A stretch of DNA of 18,744 bases from Pseudomonadota bacterium (GTDB taxonomy: Bacteria; Pseudomonadota; Alphaproteobacteria; Rickettsiales; Rickettsiaceae): contig JAJZHL010000002.1 in NCBI GenBank assembly GCA_021804505.1, forward strand, positions 1-18,744, written 5' to 3'. The notes beneath the pieces were generated by a model. The model had not been told where the DNA came from. It was given only the letters and a program-made list of their open reading frames with translations, and searched no databases. A program made the position numbers and the translations under genes. This document shows positions 1-8,845 of the stretch, piece by piece (positions within the stretch are counted from its first letter, which is position 1; each line of letters opens with the position of its first letter).

Positions 1-1218
1 ACAAAAACTAAGTTAGTTGATGATGCGTTACGGGCAAGATATATCACAGCTACTTCCCGTTGCGAATTGGCATGGAGAGAAGCAAGAGCAGGAGACGATT
101 ATGAAGCACTGAAGCCTTATCTTAAGGAAGTACTGAATTGTGTACAAGAAATTGCTCGGGTGAAATCTCAAAAATTTAATTGCTCGCCTTATAATGCTTT
201 ACTTGATGAATACGATCCGGGCAGTACATCTGAAGAGATAAAAGTAATTTTTACTAATTTGAAAAAGAATTTACCCGGTTTAATTAAAGAAGTACAAGAT
301 AAACAAAAATACGAATCTGTAATCCAACCTACGGAAATGGACCCTGCGCAACAAAAGTTAATTGCAAAAAAAATAGTAGAAGTCATGGGATTTGACCTTA
401 CAAAAGGTCGATTGGATGAATCAGAGCACCCCTTTTGTCAAGGAAATCCTGATGACATTAGGTTAACAAGCAGATATGACAAGAATGATTTTTTATCCGG
501 AATTATGTCTGTTATGCATGAAGCTGGTCATGGCTTGTATGAACAGAATTTACCCATAAGTTATAGAAATCAGTTTGTTGGTATGGCAAACGGTCTGGCA
601 ATACACGAGAGCCAGTCTTTACTGATGGAAATGCAGGTGGGTAGGTCTAAAGAATTTATGCAATACTTTGCAAAGATTTTGAGAGACGATTTCCAATGTA
701 GAGGACCCGAATATTCCAGCGATAATTTGTATAAATTAGTAACAAGAGTTAAGCCCGACTTCATTCGAGTTGATGCAGACGAGGTAACTTATCCTATGCA
801 TGTGATACTGAGATATGAAATTGAAGAAGCATTGATTAGTGGAGATATGTCTTTGGATGATTTACCTTTTTACTGGAATCAGAAAATCTCAGAATATTTA
901 GGTATTAATTGCCCATCCAACAAGCTAGGATGTTTACAAGACATCCATTGGCCACTTGGAAATTTTGGTTATTTCCCCACTTATTCTAAAGGTGCTATTA
1001 TTGCTGCAATGGTAATGCGAACAATCAATGATAATATACGCCAAGAACTTAGTGTTGGAAAATTTGAGAATTTAAATCAAATTTTAAATGCAAAGATAAG
1101 AAATCTCGGGTCACTGAAAAGTACTCATAATATGATCAGGGATATGACAGGAGAAGAAAAAATTAATTCTGACATATTCCTAACATATCTGAAACAAAAA
1201 TACCTAACTATTCTATAA
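1..1218 (+). CDS. M32 family metallocarboxypeptidase (carboxypeptidase Taq type), 5' end missing
   Basis: This is a zinc carboxypeptidase that removes C-terminal residues from peptides, probably in the cytoplasm for peptide turnover. The frame is open from the first base, so the N-terminus lies outside the window; 405 residues are present against about 500 for the family, so roughly 90 are missing. The TTG at 67 is an internal Leu codon, not a start. Counting from base 1, the M32 signatures appear in order: HPF 143-145, DIRLT 152-156, the zinc motif HEAGH 173-177, HES 202-204 (E203 is the expected third zinc ligand, 30 residues after H173 as in the family), IRVDADE 255-261, and GCLQDIHW 310-317. 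All metal and catalytic residues are intact. The stop is followed after 81 bp by metG on the same strand, which has its own promoter-like sequence. Family assignment is firm. Confidence 0.95.
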   Translation, partial: TKTKLVDDALRARYITATSRCELAWREARAGDDYEALKPYLKEVLNCVQEIARVKSQKFNCSPYNALLDEYDPGSTSEEIKVIFTNLKKNLPGLIKEVQDKQKYESVIQPTEMDPAQQKLIAKKIVEVMGFDLTKGRLDESEHPFCQGNPDDIRLTSRYDKNDFLSGIMSVMHEAGHGLYEQNLPISYRNQFVGMANGLAIHESQSLLMEMQVGRSKEFMQYFAKILRDDFQCRGPEYSSDNLYKLVTRVKPDFIRVDADEVTYPMHVILRYEIEEALISGDMSLDDLPFYWNQKISEYLGINCPSNKLGCLQDIHWPLGNFGYFPTYSKGAIIAAMVMRTINDNIRQELSVGKFENLNQILNAKIRNLGSLKSTHNMIRDMTGEEKINSDIFLTYLKQKYLTIL

Positions 1219-1235
1219 ATAGACTAAATAACCTA

Positions 1236-1264
1236 TTAGCGGTAGTGAAGTAATATGATATAAT
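1236..1264 (+). promoter_or_regulatory. Likely sigma70-type promoter of metG with extended -10
   Basis: A perfect TATAAT lies at 1259-1264, preceded by TG at 1256-1257 (extended -10). A weak -35 (TTAGCG, 1236-1241) lies 17 bp upstream. It sits in the gap between the carboxypeptidase stop and the metG start, so metG is probably transcribed separately. Predicted by eye only. Confidence 0.55.
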
Positions 1265-1299
1265 GACGGCGGATTATAAAAATTATTAATAGACGTCTT

Positions 1300-2829
1300 A
1301 TGCAAAATACTTATTATATCACCACCCCCATTTATTACGTCAACGACATACCTCATATAGGACACGCCTATACCAGTGTTGCAGCTGATGTAATAGCCAG
1401 ATTTATGAGGTTATCAGGCAAAGATGTAATGTTCTTAACAGGCACTGACGAGCATGGCCAAAAAGTAGAAAAATCAGCTGCTAAGCAAAATATTGATCCT
1501 CAAAGCTTTACTGATTCGGTATCAGAAGTATTCCGCAAATTAATGAGGGAAATGAATATTTCTAATAATGATTTTATCAGGACTACCGAAGCAAGGCATA
1601 AGCAGGCGGTAGCGCATTTATGGCAAAAGCTTCTTGATAGCGGGAATATTTACCTTGGATCCTATAGTGGTTGGTATTCAGTCCGGGATGAAGCATTTTA
1701 TAGTGAGTCAGAATTAACGCCAGAGAAGCTTGCACCAACTGGGGCGCCAGTTGAATGGGTAGAAGAACCAAGTTATTTTTTTGCATTATCGAAATGGCAA
1801 GAAAAGCTACTTAAATTTTACGAAGAAAATCCCGATTTCATTAAGCCAAATTCTAGGCGCAATGAAGTAATCAGCTTTGTACAATCTGGATTACACGATT
1901 TATCTATATCACGCTCTAGCTTTAATTGGGGTATTAAAGTTCCTGGGAATGAGCAACATATTATATATGTATGGCTGGATGCTTTAACCAATTATATATC
2001 TGCTCTAGGGTATCCTGATCAGCACAGTGATTATAAAAAATACTGGCCCGCAAATGTACATGTAGTAGGCAAAGATATCCTGCGTTTTCATGCAGTATAC
2101 TGGCCAGCCTTCCTGATGGCAGCAGGAATCGAACTGCCAAACTGTATTATGGCACATGGGTGGTGGACAAATGAAGGGCAAAAGATCTCAAAATCAGTTG
2201 GTAACGTTATTGACCCTTTCAAATTAATTGAAGAATTTGGCCTCGATCAAGTGAGATATTACCTAATGAGAGAGGTGATATTTGGTTCCGATGGTAATTA
2301 TTCCAGAAATGGTTTAATCAATAGAGTTAACAGTGAACTTGCAAATAAAGTTGGTAATTTATTGCAAAGAACCTTAACGCTTATTTACAAGAATACCGAC
2401 CAAAAAATTCCCCAAGTGAGCCCAGAAACAGTTAATCGCCTTTATACACTCCCCTTGATTAAGTTAGCACAACAATTTAGCATAGATAATCAAGAGCTAA
2501 TGCCTGCCTTTGATATTAACTCAGTGCTGAGTAATATCATTACTCTAGCCGAAGAAGCAAATATCTATATAGATAAAGAGGCGCCATGGCAGCTAAAAAC
2601 CACTGACACTCCTAGAATGGCTGAAGTGTTATATACGCTCGCAGAAGCGCTCAGATATATTGCTATTATGCTGCAACCCTTCACTCCGCATTCGGCAGAT
2701 CAAATGCTTACACAGCTTGGAGTGGCAGAAGATCAGCGTAGATTCGAGCATCTGGCTAGGAAATTTGCATTAATTCCAGGGAGTAATATTAATCAGCCAG
2801 AAGTGGTATTTCCAAGATTACAAGAGTAA
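1300..2829 (+). CDS. metG: Methionine--tRNA ligase
   Basis: Methionyl-tRNA synthetase charges tRNA-Met, including initiator tRNA, with methionine using ATP; it is a cytoplasmic class I synthetase. The Rossmann-fold catalytic domain begins at once, with the HIGH motif at residues 19-22. The second ATP-binding signature appears as KISKS at 295-299. The connective-peptide region around 130-145 (GWYSVRDEAFY) lacks the four-cysteine zinc knuckle of the E. coli-type enzyme, which fits the shorter alphaproteobacterial form. The anticodon-binding helical domain follows from about residue 340, and there is no C-terminal tRNA-binding extension. At 509 residues it is full length. The ATG start lacks a clear Shine-Dalgarno sequence. 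The gene converges on the - strand gene at 3057-3443 across a short palindromic repeat. Confidence 0.97.
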   Translation: MQNTYYITTPIYYVNDIPHIGHAYTSVAADVIARFMRLSGKDVMFLTGTDEHGQKVEKSAAKQNIDPQSFTDSVSEVFRKLMREMNISNNDFIRTTEARHKQAVAHLWQKLLDSGNIYLGSYSGWYSVRDEAFYSESELTPEKLAPTGAPVEWVEEPSYFFALSKWQEKLLKFYEENPDFIKPNSRRNEVISFVQSGLHDLSISRSSFNWGIKVPGNEQHIIYVWLDALTNYISALGYPDQHSDYKKYWPANVHVVGKDILRFHAVYWPAFLMAAGIELPNCIMAHGWWTNEGQKISKSVGNVIDPFKLIEEFGLDQVRYYLMREVIFGSDGNYSRNGLINRVNSELANKVGNLLQRTLTLIYKNTDQKIPQVSPETVNRLYTLPLIKLAQQFSIDNQELMPAFDINSVLSNIITLAEEANIYIDKEAPWQLKTTDTPRMAEVLYTLAEALRYIAIMLQPFTPHSADQMLTQLGVAEDQRRFEHLARKFALIPGSNINQPEVVFPRLQE

Positions 2830-2864
2830 CCATATAAATTTTTATATCATTCCCAGCAACCTTA

Positions 2865-2943
2865 TGTCATTCCCGCGCAGGCGGGAATCTAGGATAGGAC
2901 TCGGCCAAATTATGAATTAATTGTTAGGTCTGCTGAAATGACA
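2865..2943. repeat. Short palindromic intergenic element (TGTCATT ends)
   Basis: About 79 bp bounded by TGTCATT (2865-2871) and its exact inverse AATGACA (2937-2943). Just inside the left end is a GC-rich hairpin, ATTCCCGC (2869-2876) / GCGGGAAT (2881-2888) with a 4-base loop. Sequences starting GTCATTCCCGC are typical of small dispersed palindromic repeats in Rickettsiales genomes. It lies between convergent genes and could double as a transcription-ending hairpin. A relative lies at 3602-3692. The rest of 2830-3056 shows nothing else. Confidence 0.65.
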
Positions 2944-3056
2944 ATACAAGGAAATAGAAGTAATCTATTGCCTTCAATTAGGCACTGAATTCCTGACTCC
3001 GCAAGAATCAAATCGAAGGCAGGACTTTTGCAACGCACCCTACTACTAACTTAATT

Positions 3057-3443
3057 CTATTCAGGATCTCCTTTCGTAGCGCCTAAAGCTTCCACCACTT
3101 TATTTACCTGATCCACATGATCTTTATGAACCCACATATACTCACCATCTTTATGTGCCCATTTATATGCAATATATGCAGCTGTACCAAAGAGTCCAGT
3201 AAGCGCAGTAATTATTCCAGAATAATAGAATGCTTTCGGTCCATATACAACAAATACAGTAAAAATTTTTTCTGCACCTTTTTCTCCAATAGTTTTTGTA
3301 CTATGTTTGGCCGGCACCCCCTTAGTATAAGTAAGATAACCAGTTCCCAAGGCCCCTAGAAATGTAAATTCACCAAACAGCGCGAGACTTCCCACAACCA
3401 CTTCACCACTAGTTTTTATGACTGACTTTATTACCTTCTTCAT
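3057..3443 (-). CDS. Small membrane protein of unknown function, two transmembrane helices
   Basis: I do not recognise a family. The 128-residue product has two hydrophobic stretches, about residues 14-36 (VVVGSLALFGEFTFLGALG...) and 72-92 (SGIITALTGLFGTAAYIAYKW), with a short basic loop between them and a polar, charged C-terminus (about 93-128). It should be an inner-membrane protein. The ATG is preceded by GAGGT at a good distance, and a plausible promoter lies just upstream at 3496-3523, which supports a real gene. It is on the same strand as gltA but separated by 300 bp containing a repeat element, so it is probably transcribed on its own. No catalytic motif is visible. Confidence 0.7.
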   Translation of the reverse strand: MKKVIKSVIKTSGEVVVGSLALFGEFTFLGALGTGYLTYTKGVPAKHSTKTIGEKGAEKIFTVFVVYGPKAFYYSGIITALTGLFGTAAYIAYKWAHKDGEYMWVHKDHVDQVNKVVEALGATKGDPE

Positions 3444-3470
3444 AGCTACCTCTTACTATTTTATCAAGAA

Positions 3471-3523
3471 TGTATGCATTACATACACGGGAGGTACTAT
3501 ACTGATTTTAATTTAAAGATCAA
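3471..3523 (-). promoter_or_regulatory. Promoter and small inverted repeat upstream of the 3057-3443 gene
   Basis: Read on the - strand: -35 TTGATC (3523-3518), a 16-bp spacer, and -10 TATAGT (3501-3496). Between the -10 and the ribosome site is an inverted repeat, TGTATG/CATACA (3471-3476 and 3482-3487, 5-base gap), which could be an operator or a leader hairpin. Eye-based prediction. Confidence 0.4.
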
Positions 3524-3601
3524 TATTTTACTTAACACACTATTTTGCTCTCGTTTCCTTGGATTTGCCATTTTTCTAGTTCGGGGAAGAATCCCACCTG
3601 T

Positions 3602-3692
3602 TGTCATTCCTACGTAGGCAGAAATCTAGCCTATAAAGATTTCCTGGATCCCAGCTTTCGCTGGGATGAGAAGAAAAAGCTGGGATGATGAC
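3602..3692. repeat. Second short palindromic intergenic element
   Basis: The left end is TGTCATTCC (3602-3610) running into the perfect palindrome CCTACGTAGG (3609-3618). The right end GATGATGAC (3684-3692) is an imperfect inverse of the left end. Near the right side is a hairpin, ATCCCAGC (3648-3655) / GCTGGGAT (3660-3667), and the AGCTGGGAT motif occurs again at 3679-3686. It shares the terminal layout of the element at 2865-2943 but the interior differs. It fills most of the 300-bp gap between gltA and the small membrane protein gene. Confidence 0.6.
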
Positions 3693-3743
3693 TTAGGGAA
3701 CACAGGGACGTGTACTGTGATCATTTAAAAATGAGATTTGGGA

Positions 3744-5045
3744 TTACTTATTAGAACCTTTAAATTCTCTCTGCACATATCCGGTATATAGCTGCCTTGG
3801 TCTGCTGATTTTCTGTTCTGGGTCTTCATGCATTTCTTTCCATTGGCTCATCCATCCAACGGTTCTTGCAATTGCAAAAAGTACAGTAAACATTTGAGAA
3901 GGTATGCCCATAGCTTGATAAATTATACCCGAATAGAAATCAACATTCGGATAAAGCTTACGCTCTATAAAATAGGAGTCATTTAAAGCTATTTTCTCAA
4001 GTTCTGTAGCAATTTTTAATAAAGGATTATTATGGCTTCCGAGCTCCTCTAATACTTCCTTGCATGTTTCTTTCAGTACCTCTGCACGCGGATCATAACT
4101 TTTATAAACACGGTGGCCAAAACCCATTAACCTAAATGGATCATTCTTATCTTTTGCCTTAGCTATATACTCTGGAATACGGTCGAGCGTACCAATTTCC
4201 TTTAGCATATTAATTACCGCTTCGTTAGCTCCACCATGTGCTGGCCCCCATAGTGATGCAACCCCAGTACTAATACATGCAAAGGGATTAGCATCAGATG
4301 AACCGGCTAGACGCACTGTAGAAGTAGAAGCATTTTGCTCATGATCAGCATGTAAAATGAATATTTTATCTAAAGCGTTTCTTACAATTGGACTCACCTT
4401 ATATTTTTCACAAGGAGTAGCAAACATCATATGTAAGAAATTCTCAGTAAATCCTAAACTATTATCTGGGTATATAAAAGGCTGGCCTATAGAATATTTA
4501 TATGCCATAGCTGCAATGGTTGGCATTTTGGCAATCATTCTGATAGCAATTAACTCTCTTTCATGCTCTGCTACATCTAAAAAATCAGGATAAAAAGCAG
4601 ACAAAGAGCCCATAACAGCAAGCATTATTGCCATAGGATGAGCTGAGTGGCGGAAAGCACGGAACAAATTCCTAAGTTGCTCGTTTAACAAGGAATGATG
4701 GCTAATTTTTTGTGAGAAAGAGGTATACTGTTCTTTAGTAGGCAACTCTCCATTAAGAAGTAAATAAGAAACTTCAAGAAAATTGCTCTTTTCAGCTAGG
4801 GTTTTTATATCGTACCCTCTGTACCTTAATATCCCCTTATCTCCGTCTATATAGGTTATAGTGGACTTACAGGATGCAGTAGACATAAATCCTGGATCAT
4901 AGGTAAAGTAGCCTGTCTGCGCATATATATTACTTACATCAATTACATCTTGGCCAATTGTTGCTTTCTTAATAGGGAGAGTAAAAGTTTTATCTCCTAT
5001 TTTTAATTCAACGCTTTCTGGCCTCTTATTTTCGCTATCACTCAT
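3744..5045 (-). CDS. gltA: Citrate synthase
   Basis: Citrate synthase condenses oxaloacetate and acetyl-CoA into citrate, the entry step of the TCA cycle, in the cytoplasm. The 433-residue length is that of the rickettsial type II enzyme (about 435), and long stretches such as [26 protein letters not shown] and NPFACISTG are nearly the classical Rickettsia sequence, which is the best taxonomic pointer here. The catalytic triad is present: H270 in [12 protein letters not shown]311 in MGFGHRVYK and D369 in NVDFYSG. The N-terminal 45 residues are more divergent, as usual. The ATG has AGGGGTAG a few bases upstream. It lies 146 bp downstream of fabI on the same strand, with a hairpin at the fabI stop, so it may have its own promoter in that gap. 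Confidence 0.98.
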   Translation of the reverse strand: MSDSENKRPESVELKIGDKTFTLPIKKATIGQDVIDVSNIYAQTGYFTYDPGFMSTASCKSTITYIDGDKGILRYRGYDIKTLAEKSNFLEVSYLLLNGELPTKEQYTSFSQKISHHSLLNEQLRNLFRAFRHSAHPMAIMLAVMGSLSAFYPDFLDVAEHERELIAIRMIAKMPTIAAMAYKYSIGQPFIYPDNSLGFTENFLHMMFATPCEKYKVSPIVRNALDKIFILHADHEQNASTSTVRLAGSSDANPFACISTGVASLWGPAHGGANEAVINMLKEIGTLDRIPEYIAKAKDKNDPFRLMGFGHRVYKSYDPRAEVLKETCKEVLEELGSHNNPLLKIATELEKIALNDSYFIERKLYPNVDFYSGIIYQAMGIPSQMFTVLFAIARTVGWMSQWKEMHEDPEQKISRPRQLYTGYVQREFKGSNK

Positions 5046-5180
5046 TTCTACCCCTAATTAACTATTACCATTTCGGTTCAGGTTAACAGAAATCTTAGCC
5101 AAGTTGAAGAATCTTTTGCTTAAATAAGTTTTATTTTATAGTCAAATTAACTCTATTGATAGCTAAGACACAGTGTAGAA

Positions 5181-5196
5181 AGTGAGCTATCTCACT
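5181..5196. terminator. Small hairpin over the fabI stop codon, possible weak terminator
   Basis: AGTGAG (5181-5186) pairs with CTCACT (5191-5196) around a 4-base loop and overlaps the fabI stop codon. The T-rich stretch after it on the - strand is short, so termination or attenuation between fabI and gltA is possible but unproven. Confidence 0.3.
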
Positions 5197-5989
5197 GCCC
5201 TACCATTCCACCGGTTGTCACATTATATCCACAATCAACATAATGCACTTCTCCTGTAACACCAGAAGCAAGATCACTCAATAAGTATAAAGCAGATTTA
5301 GCAACATCTTGCTGTGTGATATTTCTACGTAATGGCGAAGTAGCTTCGTGTAAGTTAAGCATTGATTTAAAATCACCTATCGCACTAGATGCAAGTGTTT
5401 TTATAGGCCCTGCAGATACAGCATTAACTCTAATATTATTTTGCCCCATATCCGCAGCTAGGTATTTGACACTTGACTCAAGCGCGGCTTTAGCTACACC
5501 CATTACATTATAGTTAGGCACCACCTTTTCTGCCCCGTAATAGGTTAGTGTAATTATGCTGCCTGCATCTTTCATCAAAGGTTCTGCACGTTTACTAAGC
5601 GCAGTCAGAGAATAACAAGATATATTCATAGTATTAAGGAAATTAGCCAGACTCGTGTCTAGATATCGCCCTCTTAATTCCTCTCTATCAGAAAATCCTA
5701 TAGCATGAACTAGGAAATCTAGCTTTCCCCATCTTTGTTCAATTAGTTTAAATACGTTATCCATAGACGCCTCATCTGTGACATCACATGGTATAACAAA
5801 ATCACAACCAATTTCTTCCGCCAGCGGAAAAACACGCTTCTGCAGCGCTTCTCCCTGATATGTAAAGGCTAACTCTGCACCATGCTCCTTTGCAATTTGA
5901 GCAATCGCCCAGGATATTGATAAATTATTGGCTACTCCAGTAATCAAACCTTTTTTGCCATTTAATAACCCTTCAACTTTAACTTGCAT
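5192..5989 (-). CDS. fabI: Enoyl-[acyl-carrier-protein] reductase (NADH)
   Basis: FabI carries out the last step of each fatty-acid elongation cycle, reducing trans-2-enoyl-ACP with NADH. It is a short-chain dehydrogenase/reductase tetramer in the cytoplasm. The 265-residue product is the usual length. The dinucleotide-binding segment GVANNLSISWAIA is at residues 18-30, the FabI hallmark HAIGFSDREEL is near 95-105, and the catalytic set is Y150/Y151, Y160 and K167 with the FabI-specific Y-x6-K spacing (YNVMGVAK). Residues 194-200 (GPIKTLA) form the expected substrate-loop start. The ATG has AAGG about ten bases upstream. It diverges from lnt across only 41 bp, so the two promoters must lie very close together or overlap. 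Confidence 0.97.
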   Translation of the reverse strand: MQVKVEGLLNGKKGLITGVANNLSISWAIAQIAKEHGAELAFTYQGEALQKRVFPLAEEIGCDFVIPCDVTDEASMDNVFKLIEQRWGKLDFLVHAIGFSDREELRGRYLDTSLANFLNTMNISCYSLTALSKRAEPLMKDAGSIITLTYYGAEKVVPNYNVMGVAKAALESSVKYLAADMGQNNIRVNAVSAGPIKTLASSAIGDFKSMLNLHEATSPLRRNITQQDVAKSALYLLSDLASGVTGEVHYVDCGYNVTTGGMVGQ

Positions 5990-6030
5990 ATACGCCTACC
6001 TTACTAATTAGTCCTTGCTAGAAGCATAGC

Positions 6031-7725
6031 ATGATGTATATTTTTGTAAATAATTTAAAAAGCATAAGAATGTTTGAGTCTAAAGTACTACTACTTATAG
6101 CAGGAATGATTAGTGGGCTGGTGTTTGCTCCGTTTTTTTTTACACCTGGTCTCTTTACATTCAGCCTTTTATGCTACCAAGTATATATTTCTGATAACTG
6201 GAAAAAAGCTGCAACACTTGGTTTTATCTTTGGATTTGGCCATTTCTTAAGCGGAATGTACTGGATTAGTATAGGCATAACTGTTTATATTGATGAATTC
6301 TGGTGGGCTATACCATTTGCTTTATTTGGTTTACCCATAATTCTTAGTTTATTTATAGCTGCAAGCTGCGCTATTGCTTACCTGGCTAAAAACTCGGCAT
6401 TTTATCAGTTTATATTTTGCCTTTGCTGGGTATTTTTCGAATGGCTTAGGTCATGGCTTTTTACAGGATTACCATGGAATTTACTTGGCTATGCTTTCTC
6501 CTTCTCAGATATCTTAATTCAAGTATCAAATATTGTAGGAATATATGGACTAAGCTTTATTGTTATTTATATTGCAACTAGCTTATATAGCTTAATGAAT
6601 AGACCTCTTTCTAAACTCGCTTATGCTAGGAGATTTGAAGGAGACTCGAAACGCAGAACCGTAGCGTACTTAAATGTACGTGAGGATTCGAGTATCGAAT
6701 CGACGTACAAAGCACCAGCAGAAGTAGAGTTTGGAAAGAGGTCTAATAAACAATATGATTTGCTAAAAATAGCCTTAACAAACTCTTTATTAGTACTATG
6801 TGTTATAAGTTGGTATGGCGCTTCTCGTCTAGACAATAATCCAACTAACCTCTCAATGATAAAGGTTAGATTAGTTCAACCAAGTATTGAGCAAGTTTCA
6901 AAATGGACTGCAGAAAATTTTTGGGAGAATTTTTTTCGCCATATAGAATTATCTAGGAACCCTGGAGAAGCAGATATTATTATATGGTCAGAAGCTGCTA
7001 TGGTAGTGCCTTTTCATTACGAGGCAGTACAAAAATACATATTAAATATGCTAGAACTTAAAAATGCTATTTTAGTAACTGGTGGCATCACGGATAACGG
7101 AAAAAAGGATGATTCATTAGAAATTTATACTAGCCTATATGCGATTAATCCTGAAGGAAAACAGTTATTCGAATATCATAAATCTCACCTTGTCCCATTT
7201 GGTGAATATATGCCCCTGAAAAATATATTGCCTTTAAAAAAATTAACACCAGGAATTTTGGATTATACAGCAGGAAATAGTGAACTAGTGAATATACAAA
7301 AATTTGATCTTACTATCAAACCGTTGATCTGCTATGAATCAATTTTCCCAAATTTTGTTCGCATCTCAAATAAATATGCAGATGTAATAATTAATGTGAC
7401 AAATGACGGGTGGTATGGCAATTCTTCTGGACCATACCAACACTTGCAGATTAGTCGTATGCGTAGCGTAGAAAATGGGCTGGCAATGCTTCGTGTTGCA
7501 AATAATGGTATTTCAGCCATTATAGATCCTGTAGGCAGGGTAGTTCAGCGCTTACCCTTAAATAAGATAGGTTTTATAGATGGCCTTATACCTTATAAAT
7601 TAAAAACCCCAACTCTCTATTCTCAATATGGTAATATTTGCGCATTTATTACCATATTATTACTGTTAATTAGTCAAATTTTACTTAAAAACATATTTTT
7701 AAGCGTGCGCCATAAAAAAATCTGA
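6031..7725 (+). CDS. lnt: Apolipoprotein N-acyltransferase, carrying a palindromic-element insert
   Basis: Lnt adds the third acyl chain to the N-terminal cysteine of lipoproteins at the outer face of the inner membrane. The product (564 residues) has a multi-helix membrane domain (about residues 15-190 and 244-262), a periplasmic nitrilase-fold domain (about 270-525) and a last membrane helix (about 530-555). The catalytic triad is E321 (WSEAA), K384 ([14 protein letters not shown]) and C434 (LICYESIFP). It is longer than usual because residues 191-238 come from a 144-bp in-frame element placed just before the last helix ahead of the nitrilase domain, in what should be a cytoplasmic loop. 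All key residues survive. The start is uncertain: ATG at 6031, 6034 or 6070 (MFESKVLLL). The last matches the usual N-terminus best, but none has a strong ribosome site. Confidence 0.95.
   Translation: MMYIFVNNLKSIRMFESKVLLLIAGMISGLVFAPFFFTPGLFTFSLLCYQVYISDNWKKAATLGFIFGFGHFLSGMYWISIGITVYIDEFWWAIPFALFGLPIILSLFIAASCAIAYLAKNSAFYQFIFCLCWVFFEWLRSWLFTGLPWNLLGYAFSFSDILIQVSNIVGIYGLSFIVIYIATSLYSLMNRPLSKLAYARRFEGDSKRRTVAYLNVREDSSIESTYKAPAEVEFGKRSNKQYDLLKIALTNSLLVLCVISWYGASRLDNNPTNLSMIKVRLVQPSIEQVSKWTAENFWENFFRHIELSRNPGEADIIIWSEAAMVVPFHYEAVQKYILNMLELKNAILVTGGITDNGKKDDSLEIYTSLYAINPEGKQLFEYHKSHLVPFGEYMPLKNILPLKKLTPGILDYTAGNSELVNIQKFDLTIKPLICYESIFPNFVRISNKYADVIINVTNDGWYGNSSGPYQHLQISRMRSVENGLAMLRVANNGISAIIDPVGRVVQRLPLNKIGFIDGLIPYKLKTPTLYSQYGNICAFITILLLLISQILLKNIFLSVRHKKI
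6601..6744 (+). repeat. Rickettsia-palindromic-element-like insert inside lnt
   Basis: Exactly 144 bp (48 codons) with 18-bp ends, agacctctttctaaactc (6601-6618) and its inverse (6727-6744), differing at one position. At the centre is a nested hairpin: tgtacgt/acgtaca (6675-6681, 6703-6709) enclosing gattcga/tcgaatc (6685-6691, 6695-6701) with a 3-base loop. It encodes a charged, Arg- and Glu-rich stretch unlike the surrounding membrane protein. Rickettsial elements of this kind are known to insert in frame into genes; the subfamily cannot be named by eye. Confidence 0.85.
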
Positions 7726-7810
7726 TATTCTTATAAAATTTGCTTGATTCAAGGATAATCATATTCTATTTTGGATTGCAATATTGGATAAAATTTAAAT
7801 TATTAAGTGA

Positions 7811-8275
7811 ATGACTAAATCAAAAAGACAAAAAGAAGTTATAGATCCCGTAATAGGTCTCCGCTTAAAAATCCGCCGTATGATGCTTGGTATAAGCCAG
7901 AAAGAATTGGGTGATGCAGTCAATATCAGTGTAAAACAAATACAAAAATATGAAAGTTCCACCAGTCCAATTGCAGTTAGTGAATTATTAATATTCGCAA
8001 AATTATTGGATGTCCCTATTCACTATTTTATCAGCTCACCTGAAATTGAGAGTGTAGCTGATGGATATTTATTTAAAGACAATCAGCAATCATTTTCAAT
8101 GGTGGCAGAAGAAGGAAAAAATTATAGCGATAAAATAAGCGATAACAATAAACCCAATGCTGAAGATGCAGAAATGTTTGCTTTAATAGAGCTGCTTTGT
8201 GAAAGTGAAGACCCCTCAACCAAAAAGAAAATTCTGAAATTTGCTAAATCTATAATGGAGTCTGAGGTTCAATAA
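7811..8275 (+). CDS. XRE/HTH_3 family DNA-binding regulator
   Basis: This is a small transcriptional regulator of the lambda-Cro/C1 type. Residues 14-70 form the helix-turn-helix domain (GLRLKIRRMMLGISQKELG, then VSVKQIQKYE-type recognition helix and AVSELLIFAKLLDVPIHYF). The rest is an acidic, Ser/Asn-rich linker (about 75-120) and a C-terminal helical segment (about 121-154, EMFALIELLCESEDPSTKKKILKFAKSI), perhaps for dimerisation. Alphaproteobacteria commonly carry chromosomal regulators of this layout. The ATG has only a weak AAGTGA upstream. It lies 85 bp after lnt on the same strand, and no obvious target or partner gene is adjacent. The 150 bp that follow hold no recognisable feature. 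Confidence 0.9.
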   Translation: MTKSKRQKEVIDPVIGLRLKIRRMMLGISQKELGDAVNISVKQIQKYESSTSPIAVSELLIFAKLLDVPIHYFISSPEIESVADGYLFKDNQQSFSMVAEEGKNYSDKISDNNKPNAEDAEMFALIELLCESEDPSTKKKILKFAKSIMESEVQ

Positions 8276-8428
8276 AGTATTCTATAAAGGTTTAAAGCAA
8301 GAATTTTCTATGCTTATTTTGAAACCTAAAATAATACTCAACTTTCAACTTAATTATAGCCTTACTTCAACTACTAGTGGCAGCTCGTATACATTGAAGC
8401 ATTTCTATGTTAAAATAGGAGAAGTGCA

Positions 8429-8491
8429 ATGATTCTTATGACAATAGGAGGTGTTTATGTTTTCAGATTTTTTATTAGCACTGTCAGCTAA
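8429..8491 (+). other. Possible 20-codon leader ORF overlapping the start of the next gene
   Basis: ATG at 8429 with AGGAG (8417-8421) seven bases upstream; 20 codons (MILMTIGGVY..., hydrophobic) end at TAA 8489-8491, in another frame and across the start of the gene at 8457. The good ribosome site is the main reason to note it; it could couple or gate translation of the downstream gene, or mean nothing. Confidence 0.25.
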
Positions 8492-8711
8492 AACTGGTTC
8501 TAATCCTCTACCACGTATCCTAAACAATTTTCATACAAGGGGCTCCGAATTTTTCGGCCTCTCTAAACTTCAATCAGGATCACACGAGCCTATTATGGCT
8601 GAACATTTCAAAGACTTAAGAGAATTAATGAAAAGGTTAGAAGAGGAGTTGGCTACCAAAATTATCGGAGAACAGCCATATACTCTAGAGGAGTTCGGCG
8701 ATTTTAGGTAA
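8457..8711 (+). CDS. Small protein of unknown function (84 residues)
   Basis: I do not recognise this protein. The start is placed at ATG 8457, because the strong Shine-Dalgarno TAGGAGG (8445-8451) overlaps the earlier GTG at 8451 and sits five bases before the ATG. The N-terminus is mildly hydrophobic (FSDFLLALSAKTG), the middle is rich in Asn/Gly/Ser, and residues about 45-70 form a charged amphipathic helix (MAEHFKDLRELMKRLEEELATKI), followed by an acidic tail. This could be a soluble, helix-mediated interaction protein. It sits between the XRE regulator and the YflT-like gene on the same strand; the strong ribosome site suggests it is well translated. Confidence 0.6.
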   Translation: MFSDFLLALSAKTGSNPLPRILNNFHTRGSEFFGLSKLQSGSHEPIMAEHFKDLRELMKRLEEELATKIIGEQPYTLEEFGDFR

Positions 8712-8785
8712 GTTCAAGTACGACTCAAGAGGAGATGAAGGTAATATTAATTTATTCGCAATTACAAAGCTCCCTATCTTTAGTA

Positions 8786-8814
8786 TTGATTTCAATTTTT
8801 ATTTGAAAGATACT
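8786..8814 (+). promoter_or_regulatory. Possible promoter of the YflT-like gene
   Basis: TTGATT (8786-8791), a 17-bp spacer and GATACT (8809-8814) form a sigma70-like pair about 32 bp before the ATG at 8846. Prediction by eye; the region is AT-rich, so chance matches are common. Confidence 0.35.
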
Positions 8815-8845
8815 TAAATTATAAAGTAAGATTGCGGAGGAGATA

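Noticed and set aside
8451-8456. GTG at 8451 as the start of the 84-residue gene
   Set aside because: The GTG overlaps the Shine-Dalgarno sequence itself; ATG 8457 has the correct spacing.
8735-8806. 23-codon hydrophobic peptide (MKVILIYSQLQ...) resembling a small membrane toxin
   Set aside because: The GGAG touches the ATG, so the ribosome site is badly spaced; the frame overlaps a likely promoter and AT-rich DNA often gives such peptides.
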